Positions 7,136 to 12,995 of a stretch of 17,331 nucleotides of DNA are shown piece after piece (within the stretch, counting starts at the first letter, position 1; each line of letters starts with the position of its first letter). This stretch comes from DASQPR01 sp035263025. GTDB taxonomy: Bacteria; Actinomycetota; Actinomycetes; Mycobacteriales; Micromonosporaceae. The notes under the pieces are model-generated. The model saw only the letters and a list, made by a program, of their open reading frames with translations, had not been told where the DNA came from and ran no database searches. The translations under genes and the position numbers were made by a program. Where the stretch lies: assembly GCA_035263025.1 (NCBI GenBank), contig DATFRR010000094.1, positions 1-17,331 of the forward strand. The letters are read 5' to 3'.

Positions 7136-7963
7136 ACACCCGCTGCGGCGTTCTTCGACCTTGACAAGACCGTCATCGCGAAATCGAGCGCGCTCGCGTT
7201 CGGCCGGCCGTTCTACCGCGAGCACCTGATCAACCGCCGCGACGTGATCAAGTCCGGGTACGCCCAGCTGATGTTCAAGCTCGGCGGTGCGGACGACGCG
7301 CAGATCGCGAGGATCCGCGACCACCTCGCGACGTTGTGCAAGGGCTGGTCCGTCGAGCAGGTGCAGCAAATCGTCAACGAGACGCTGTCCGAGCTGATCA
7401 CGCCGTACGTCTACGCCGAGGCAGCCGCGCTGATCGACGAACACATCCGGGCCGGGCGCGACGTCGTGCTCGTCTCGGCGTCCGGCGAGGAGATGGTCCG
7501 CCCGATCGGCGAGCAGCTCGGCGTCCACGACATTCTCGCAACGCGGATGGTCGTCAAGGACGGCCGCTACTCGGGCGAGGTGGAGTTCTACAACGCCGGC
7601 CCGAACAAGGTGGCCGCGGTGCGCGAGCTCGCCGCCAAGCGCGGCTGGGATCTCGCGGAGTGCTACGCCTACTCCGATTCGATGTCGGATCTGCCGCTGC
7701 TCGAGGCCGTCGGCCGACCGACCGCGGTGAACGCGGGTCGCAGCCTTCGCAAGATCGCGGTGGAGCGAGGCTGGCCGTTGCTTGAGTTCCGCCATCCGAT
7801 CCCGCTGAGCCGGCGGCTCCGTGATCGCCCCGCGGTTCCGGTTGCTGCCGCTGCCCTCGGCGTCGGCCTTGGCGTGGCCATCTGCGTCATCCTCTACGGC
7901 CGGCATCGACGGCGCCTCGCGGCCGACCTCGCCGTGCGCACGTCCGAGCTCCTCGCCGTGTGA
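7133..7963 (+). CDS. HAD-IB family phosphatase with C-terminal membrane anchor
   Basis: The 276-residue protein carries all four HAD motifs. These are DLDKT (D9, D11), the VSAS serine S115, Lys159 in GPNKV, and YSDSMSDLPLL with D182 and D186. The family (SerB-like, subfamily IB) hydrolyses phosphate monoesters; the substrate is unknown. A helix at about 235-255 followed by HRRR suggests anchoring in the membrane with the catalytic domain in the cytoplasm. It corresponds to M. tuberculosis Rv3661, which likewise sits near ssd/tadA. The GTG at 7133 is chosen because the DLDKT motif comes just after it, as in the family, and a -10 element lies eight bases upstream. Transcription ends before a strong hairpin at 8258. 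Confidence 0.88.
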   Translation: MTPAAAFFDLDKTVIAKSSALAFGRPFYREHLINRRDVIKSGYAQLMFKLGGADDAQIARIRDHLATLCKGWSVEQVQQIVNETLSELITPYVYAEAAALIDEHIRAGRDVVLVSASGEEMVRPIGEQLGVHDILATRMVVKDGRYSGEVEFYNAGPNKVAAVRELAAKRGWDLAECYAYSDSMSDLPLLEAVGRPTAVNAGRSLRKIAVERGWPLLEFRHPIPLSRRLRDRPAVPVAAAALGVGLGVAICVILYGRHRRRLAADLAVRTSELLAV

Positions 7964-8336
7964 CCAAGGTGCGCGACATCATCGAACACATTCGTGATCG
8001 GCTGTCACACAATCGACGAGGACCCTGGCGACCTTGGGCGAAGCGGCGTAAAACGAAAAGTGCGGAGCAAACGCGAGACACGAGAACATCACGGAACCAA
8101 CACGCTGCTGCGAGCGGCGACATGCGGAAGCTCCGTGGCACGGCAACCTGGCACCCACGCGCGACCAGCCGCGGGAGGCATGTTGCGGCGGCACCTCAGC
8201 GGACCGCCGGCAACGATTGTGAGGCACGCCTGGTAACCAGGTTTGACGTGTGATGTTGACGGCGCCTCGGCAGTGAGGCGCCGTCCGTCTGCCCGCAAGG
8301 GGTCCCGTCGAGCCAGCGGATCCCCTGCCGCTCGGG
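7964..8336. other. 373-bp gap between convergent genes
   Basis: This gap separates the HAD-IB gene and the Fic-like gene. A frame from GTG 7960 (overlapping the HAD-IB stop as GTGA) runs 97 codons to 8253. It begins MTKVRDIIEHIRDRL but soon turns into basic, low-complexity sequence with poor third-position GC, so it is not called as a gene. The right end holds the perfect hairpin at 8258-8285 and an imperfect AGGGGTCC/GGATCCCCT stem at about 8298-8325. Confidence 0.5.
8258..8285. terminator. Bidirectional terminator hairpin between convergent genes
   Basis: GACGGCGCCTC (8258-8268) and GAGGCGCCGTC (8275-8285) form a perfect 11-bp stem with loop GGCAGT. It lies between the ends of the HAD-IB gene and the Fic-like gene, so it can serve both. 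There is no U-tract, as usual in actinobacteria. Confidence 0.75.
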
Positions 8337-9086
8337 TCAACGCTTCCCGGCGACAACGCCTCCCGCGATGGACCTGAGTTCGTCAGCGGCCGTCGCAACG
8401 GCCGTCGCATAGTGCCTCAGCCAGGCGCGCAGTCCGTCGCGGGTACCGGTGGCGAACGCGCCTGCGGCGCCGCGATACTCGGGCTCTCGCGCGAGGTGAC
8501 CGACATCGACCGCGAGCAGCCCGCGCGGGTCAAGCCCACCGCCGATCAACACGAGCCGCGCCGCACCGCGGGCCACCACGCCGTACGGTCCCGCGAACGC
8601 ACGCAACGCCAGCAGCTCACCATGGACGACGGCGGCCACCACCATCGCCGGGGCTGCCGTGCCGGTCACGATGTTCGCGAGCGTGTCGAGTCGCGCCGAC
8701 ACCGCCGGGTCGGTCCGCGGCCGGCCGAGGTCATCCGTGGGTACGGCATCCCGAGCGGCCAACGTGTGCAGCCGCGCCAGCGCCTGACGTGGCGCCACGG
8801 CCCACGTACTCGTCAGTCCATCGAGCGCTCCGGCGACCCGCAGTGCACCTTGCACGACGGCGTCGGTGACGGTTCCGTCGCGTACCGCATCGACGTCGTA
8901 CCCGTGATCGTCAAGCACCGCGCTGGCGACGGCCGAGCGAAGCGCGACCTCGGCGGCGATCGCGCCCGCGGTACCGCGACCGCGCAATGCGGGATGCCGA
9001 AATGCGGAGTCCACCGCGCTTCGAGCGGCGTCGAATGCCTCGCGGCAATCGGGCAAGTCGATGAGTCCGGCGAGCGGATCCGTCAC
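8337..9086 (-). CDS. Rv3662c-like protein, probable catalytically degenerate Fic fold
   Basis: The 249-residue protein is of a conserved actinobacterial family, often annotated only as hypothetical or oxidoreductase, that lies near acs and the HAD-IB gene (Rv3662c in M. tuberculosis). It is all-alpha by appearance. The segment HGELLALRAFAGPYGVVAR (155-173) keeps the register of a Fic motif (H, then IHPFxDGNGRxxR): H155, F164, G169 and R173 match. The catalytic His is R162, and the Asp/Glu and GNGR positions are lost. It is followed by RLVLIGGGLDPRGL, which resembles the helix after a Fic loop. The function is unknown; AMP transfer seems unlikely. The start is GTG at 9086, where family members begin with TDPL, and TACCGT lies six bases before it. 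Confidence 0.75.
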   Translation of the reverse strand: MTDPLAGLIDLPDCREAFDAARSAVDSAFRHPALRGRGTAGAIAAEVALRSAVASAVLDDHGYDVDAVRDGTVTDAVVQGALRVAGALDGLTSTWAVAPRQALARLHTLAARDAVPTDDLGRPRTDPAVSARLDTLANIVTGTAAPAMVVAAVVHGELLALRAFAGPYGVVARGAARLVLIGGGLDPRGLLAVDVGHLAREPEYRGAAGAFATGTRDGLRAWLRHYATAVATAADELRSIAGGVVAGKR

Positions 9087-9383
9087 ACGGTCACGGTAGT
9101 CCGCGCCTTTGCAGTGTTCGCTTGCTGCCTTGGGCCGCGATTGCTGAGATGCCGGTAAGACGTCCGCGCACCGGATGGGGTCGCCGTCCGCATCGTGGTC
9201 GCGGCGGTGTGTGCATCGAATGCGCGTCGCGTGCGCGGCCTTGATCGATACTGCCCACCGGCGGCAAGATATGCGCAGCACTGGCAGGCGTCTCGCGCGG
9301 AACTTCGTATCGCCACGCGACCAATATCGGGACTAGCCTGCTTCTGTGGGAGCCCACACAACGCATCGATCTGGAGCGCGCTG
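9087..9383. promoter_or_regulatory. Divergent promoter region of the Fic-like gene and acs
   Basis: This 297-bp region separates divergent genes. On the minus strand TACCGT (9098-9093) lies six bases before the GTG of the Fic-like gene. On the plus strand TAGCCT (9334-9339) is the best -10 for acs, placing the start of transcription near 9346, inside the palindrome at 9345-9358. The acs ribosome binding site GGAG lies seven bases before the ATG. Otherwise nothing coding is seen. Confidence 0.5.
9345..9358. promoter_or_regulatory. TGTGGG-AG-CCCACA palindrome at the acs transcription start
   Basis: A perfect inverted repeat with six-base arms lies about six bases after the -10 element TAGCCT, overlapping the predicted start of the acs transcript. 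A repressor bound here would block the promoter; alternatively it forms a small 5' hairpin. It resembles but does not match the CRP consensus (the half-sites are two bases too close). Confidence 0.4.
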
Positions 9384-11363
9384 ATGAGCGAAACGCTGGA
9401 AAACCTGCTACGCGAGGAGCGCAGATTCGACCCGCCGGCGGATCTCGCCGCTCACGCGAACGTCACCGCGGCGGCATACGACGAGGCGAAGGCCGACCGC
9501 CTCGGGTTCTGGGAGACGCAAGCAAGGCGCCTGAGTTGGGCCAAACCGTGGGACACGGTGCTCGACTGGTCGAAGCCGCCGTTCGCCAAGTGGTTCGTGG
9601 GCGGTCAGTTGAACATGGCCTACAACTGTCTCGACCGACACGTCGAGGCCGGCCGCGGCAACAAGGTCGCGCTCCACTGGGAAGGCGAGCCCGGCGACAG
9701 TCGGACGATCACCTACGCCGATCTGCACCGTTCGGTGTGCCAGGCAGCCAACGCACTCACGTCACTCGGCATCACCGCGGGTGATCGTGTTGCCATTTAC
9801 ATGCCGATGATTCCCGAGGCCGCCATCGCGATGCTCGCGTGCGCCCGCATCGGCGCTCCGCACAGCGTCGTGTTCGGCGGATTCTCGGTGGAATCACTTT
9901 CCGGCCGCATCCAGGACGCGGACGCAAAGCTCGTCATCACGGCCGACGGCGGCTTCCGCCGCGGCAACCCAGCGGCATTGAAGCCCATCGTGGACGATTC
10001 CGTGGCGCGGTGCCCGAGCATCGAGCACGTGCTGGTCGTACGCCGGACCGGGCAGGACGTCGGCTGGACCGAGGGCCGTGACGTGTGGTGGCACGACGCG
10101 GTGGACACCGCGTCCACGGAGCACGAAGCGCAGCCGTTCGACTCCGAGCACCCACTTTTCATCCTCTACACGAGTGGCACGACCGCGAAGCCGAAGGGCA
10201 TCCTGCACACCACGGGCGGATACCTGACGCACGTCAACTACACGTTCAACGCGGTCTTCGACCACAAGCCGGAGACCGACATCTTCTGGTGTACGGCCGA
10301 CATCGGCTGGGTCACCGGCCACTCGTACATCGTGTACGGCCCGATGTCCAACGGTGCCACGCAGGTCATGTACGAGGGCACCCCGGACACCCCGCACAAG
10401 GGACGGTTCTGGGAGCTGGTGCAGAAATACGGCGTGACCGTTATCTACACCGCGCCGACCCTGATCCGCACGATGATGAAGTGGGGCGACGAGTTCCCGA
10501 AGGGCTTCGACCTGTCGTCGCTGCGCATCATCGGTACGGTCGGCGAGCCGATCAACCCGGAGGCGTGGATCTGGTACCGCGAGACCATCGGTCGCGGGCA
10601 GTGCCCAGTGGTCGACACGTGGTGGCAGACCGAGACCGGTGGGCAGATGATCAGCCCGCTGCCGGGCGTCACGTCCACGAAGCCCGGCTCCGCGACCCGT
10701 CCGCTGCCTGGCATCGAGGCCGACGTCGTGGACGACACCGCGAAGTCGGTGCCGAACGGCGGCGGCGGATATCTCGTGCTGCGAGAGCCATGGCCGGGGA
10801 TGCTTCGCACCATCTGGGGCGACGATCAGCGGTTCCTCGACACCTACTGGTCGCGGTTCGGCGCCGGCGCCGGCAAGGGCGACGACTGGATCTACTTCGC
10901 TGGTGACGGCGCGAAGCGCGACGAGGACGGCGACCTCTGGCTACTCGGCCGAGTCGACGACGTAATGCTGATCTCCGGTCACAACATCTCCACGACCGAG
11001 GTCGAGTCCGCGTTGGTCAGCCACCCGAAGGTGGCCGAGTCGGCCGTCGTCGGAGCAACCGACCCGACGACCGGGCAGGCGATCGTGGCGTTCGTCATGC
11101 TGCGGGGCACCACCGAGGTGACCGACACGCTCCCCGACGAATTGCGTGACCACGTCGCAAAGACGATCGGCCCGATCGCGAAGCCGCGGCAGATCATGCT
11201 CGTACCCGAGCTGCCCAAGACCCGGTCCGGCAAAATCATGCGGCGACTGCTGCGCGATGTGGCCGAGAACCGTGCGCTCGGCGACGTGACGACGCTGCAG
11301 GATTCGTCGGTCATGGAGCTGATCTCGCAGGGACTCAAGTCCGGCAAGTCGGAGGAGGAGTAG
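9384..11363 (+). CDS. acsA: Acetyl-CoA synthetase (AMP-forming)
   Basis: Acs converts acetate, ATP and CoA to acetyl-CoA, AMP and pyrophosphate. The 659-residue product has the usual length and motifs: an N-terminal ACAS region, P-loop YTSGTTAKPKGILHTTGG (262-279), GTVGEPINPEAW (384-395), and DTWWQTETGG (411-420). Trp414 in the last motif is the residue that limits the pocket to acetate in the Salmonella enzyme. The C-terminal domain has DGAKRDEDGDLWLLGRVDD near 508-526, SGHNISTTEVESALV, and PKTRSGKIMRRLLRD with catalytic Lys617, the site acetylated by GNAT enzymes in other bacteria. The start is ATG at 9384 with GGAG seven bases upstream. It corresponds to Rv3667. A strong hairpin follows the stop. 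It looks fully functional. Confidence 0.97.
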   Translation: MSETLENLLREERRFDPPADLAAHANVTAAAYDEAKADRLGFWETQARRLSWAKPWDTVLDWSKPPFAKWFVGGQLNMAYNCLDRHVEAGRGNKVALHWEGEPGDSRTITYADLHRSVCQAANALTSLGITAGDRVAIYMPMIPEAAIAMLACARIGAPHSVVFGGFSVESLSGRIQDADAKLVITADGGFRRGNPAALKPIVDDSVARCPSIEHVLVVRRTGQDVGWTEGRDVWWHDAVDTASTEHEAQPFDSEHPLFILYTSGTTAKPKGILHTTGGYLTHVNYTFNAVFDHKPETDIFWCTADIGWVTGHSYIVYGPMSNGATQVMYEGTPDTPHKGRFWELVQKYGVTVIYTAPTLIRTMMKWGDEFPKGFDLSSLRIIGTVGEPINPEAWIWYRETIGRGQCPVVDTWWQTETGGQMISPLPGVTSTKPGSATRPLPGIEADVVDDTAKSVPNGGGGYLVLREPWPGMLRTIWGDDQRFLDTYWSRFGAGAGKGDDWIYFAGDGAKRDEDGDLWLLGRVDDVMLISGHNISTTEVESALVSHPKVAESAVVGATDPTTGQAIVAFVMLRGTTEVTDTLPDELRDHVAKTIGPIAKPRQIMLVPELPKTRSGKIMRRLLRDVAENRALGDVTTLQDSSVMELISQGLKSGKSEEE

Positions 11364-11696
11364 CCGCCACGTCCCGGTCGGGGCGTCCGGGTTCGCCCGG
11401 GCGCCCCGACTGGCGTTCGAGGCCCGGCACCCCGGTCACCGAAGATCACCCTGGCGCTTCGACCCGTCGCCCGAGCCGGGCACCTCGGTCTCAGATGGTC
11501 GCACCCCGGGGCCTCCACTGGCGTTCGAAACCGGCGCGATGGTCGGAGATCTTGGTCGTCCGCGAACGCCGAGCCACCTCGTTCGGGCGACCTCGCCACC
11601 GGCGGCCGCAGATCGGCCCAGGTCAAATGCGCGGATCTTGGCTCACGAGACGGCACTCACAGCGCCGGACAGGTCCGCTCCCCCTACGCTAGGGCC
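11364..11696. other. 333-bp intergenic region with terminator and short repeats
   Basis: No gene is supported here. It holds the acs terminator (11377-11410), two exact copies of ACTGGCGTTCGA (11409-11420 and 11517-11528) with a related TGGCGCTTCGA at 11452-11462, and two copies of GATCTTGG (11548-11555 and 11634-11641). The promoter of the next gene is at its end. Confidence 0.6.
11377..11410 (+). terminator. acs terminator: 15-bp stem with TTCG tetraloop
   Basis: GTCGGGGCGTCCGGG (11377-11391) pairs with CCCGGGCGCCCCGAC (11396-11410), with one T-G wobble, around a TTCG loop. In RNA this is a C/G-flanked UUCG-type hairpin of high stability. It starts 13 bases after the acs stop codon and has no U-tract. 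Confidence 0.8.
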
Positions 11697-11699
11697 ATG
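11685..11699 (+). promoter_or_regulatory. -10 element directly upstream of the hydrolase ATG (leaderless)
   Basis: TACGCT (11685-11690) fits TAnnnT and ends six bases before the ATG at 11697, so the transcript would begin at the start codon. No Shine-Dalgarno sequence is placed correctly, which supports leaderless translation. Confidence 0.55.
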
Positions 11700-12623
11700 A
11701 GCGCACCCGCGGTGATCGACGACTCTGTTGTCCTGATCGACGGGCCGTGGGCGCACCGGTTCGTCAGCGCCAACGGCAACCGATTCCACGTCGTGGAGGC
11801 CGGCACCGGACCACTCGTCCTGTTGCTGCACGGCTTTCCCGAGTTCTGGTGGGCGTGGCACTACCAGCTTCGCGCGCTGTCCGAGGCCGGCTTCCGCGCG
11901 GTGGCGATCGACATGCGTGGCTACGGCGCGACCGACAAGCCGCCCCGCGGCTACGACGGCTACACCATGGCCGCCGACGTGGCCGGCCTGATCCGTGCGC
12001 TTGGCGAGCGCGACGCGACGCTGGTCGGAGCCGGGTACGGCGGCATGATGGCGTGGACCACCGCGGCGTTCCACCCGAAGTTGGTGCGCCATCTCGTCGT
12101 GTCGGGCGCGGCGCATCCGCTCCGATTGCGGGCCGCGATCATGACCGATCCGCGCGGCCAGTCGGCGTCCGCGGCACCGGTCCTCAAATTCCAGGTGCCG
12201 CGCTACGAACACGTCGTCACGCGCAACGACGCGGCACTCGTCGGCACCTATCTGCGACGGTGGGGCGGACCGAACTGGGTGGCGAGCCCCGGATTCACCG
12301 ACTACGAACGCAAGTGCCGCACCGCGATGCAGATCCCGCAGGCCGCGTTTTGTGCGCTCGAGGCATATCGATGGGGCTTCCGCTCCGTACTCCGGCTGCA
12401 CGGGTACCGCTTCGTCAAGCTTCTGCAGAAGCCGATCACCGTACCCACGCTGCAACTGCACGGCGCGCTGGATCCGGCGATCCTGGCTCGGACCGCGCAG
12501 GGGTCGAGCCGATACGTGGCGGCGCGCTACGAATGGCGGATCATCGACGACGTCGGCCACTTCCCGCACGTCGAGGCGCCGGACCTGGTGACCGGCGCGA
12601 TCCTGGAGTGGATGAAGGTCTAG
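11697..12623 (+). CDS. Alpha/beta hydrolase of the epoxide hydrolase family (EphE-like), nucleophile replaced
   Basis: The 308-residue protein has the layout of a soluble epoxide hydrolase: HGFPEFWWAW (45-54), AIDMRGYGATDKP near 70-82, the nucleophile-elbow region TLVGAGYGGMMAW (108-120), the acidic residue D259 in GALDPAIL, and His288 in GHFPHVEAP. Epoxide hydrolases attack with Asp in GHDWGG; here the elbow reads GAGYGG, so the nucleophile position is Gly113 and the preceding His is Ala. The codon is GGG, so a single base change from GAC would not explain it. The protein is therefore probably inactive as a classical hydrolase or uses a different chemistry. Position after acs fits ephE (Rv3670), but the gene name is withheld. 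It has its own promoter. Confidence 0.85.
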   Translation: MSAPAVIDDSVVLIDGPWAHRFVSANGNRFHVVEAGTGPLVLLLHGFPEFWWAWHYQLRALSEAGFRAVAIDMRGYGATDKPPRGYDGYTMAADVAGLIRALGERDATLVGAGYGGMMAWTTAAFHPKLVRHLVVSGAAHPLRLRAAIMTDPRGQSASAAPVLKFQVPRYEHVVTRNDAALVGTYLRRWGGPNWVASPGFTDYERKCRTAMQIPQAAFCALEAYRWGFRSVLRLHGYRFVKLLQKPITVPTLQLHGALDPAILARTAQGSSRYVAARYEWRIIDDVGHFPHVEAPDLVTGAILEWMKV

Positions 12624-12632
12624 CCCGGCGGA

Positions 12633-12995
12633 TCAAACGCGATATTCGCGCACCTCGGTGACTTCGGTCGCGGGTGCCCAGCCCTGGTAGACACCGAAGT
12701 CGAACTCCTCGAGGCCGAGGCCCAACGCAACCGGCGCCTTGCCGCCGGTGTATTCCACGCGCAGCCAGCCGTCATGTTCGCCAAGCACGATGAACGGCGC
12801 ATCGCGCCACCGGCACGTCGTGCGTACGTAACACAGGTCTTGGACATGCTCGACGCGCACCACACATCGGAAGCGGTTCTCGGCAACCGGGGCGAAGCCA
12901 TTCGCCGGCACCGGGGAGTAGAGGCGCACCAGGTCGCCATCCGGGCTCGCTTCGTACGCCACGCCCCGGTACGTCGCCTCATAACCGTCGCGCAT
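12633..12995 (-). CDS. Small partner protein of the SseB-type protein, sharing its C-terminal domain
   Basis: I do not recognise a named family. The 120-residue protein is mostly beta by appearance, with no signal peptide or membrane segment. Residues 29-84 (PANGFAPVAEN, then VVRVEHVQDL, then FIVLGEHDGWLRVEYTGG) align in order with residues 798-852 of the protein encoded just upstream (GNGFAPAENGE, FKVDSIRLPHG, LIALLDADEGLWRPV). The ATG at 12995 overlaps the upstream stop as TGATG, so the two are translated together. It ends nine bases from the convergent hydrolase gene. A role as binding partner or immunity-like or chaperone protein linked to the ESX system is possible but unproven. Confidence 0.75.
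   Translation of the reverse strand: MRDGYEATYRGVAYEASPDGDLVRLYSPVPANGFAPVAENRFRCVVRVEHVQDLCYVRTTCRWRDAPFIVLGEHDGWLRVEYTGGKAPVALGLGLEEFDFGVYQGWAPATEVTEVREYRV

Noticed and set aside
8227..8241. CCTGGTAACCAGG looked like a recombination or attachment core.
   Set aside because: It is short, occurs once, has no integrase or tRNA gene nearby, and is adequately explained as a chance near-palindrome beside a terminator.
8412..9158. Plus-strand open frame of 248 codons opposite the Fic-like gene.
   Set aside because: No family resemblance and Arg-rich composition; the minus-strand frame matches a conserved actinobacterial family.
9345..9358. Considered as a CRP binding site for acs.
   Set aside because: The half-sites are two bases closer than the TGTGA-N6-TCACA consensus, so it is kept only as an unassigned palindrome.
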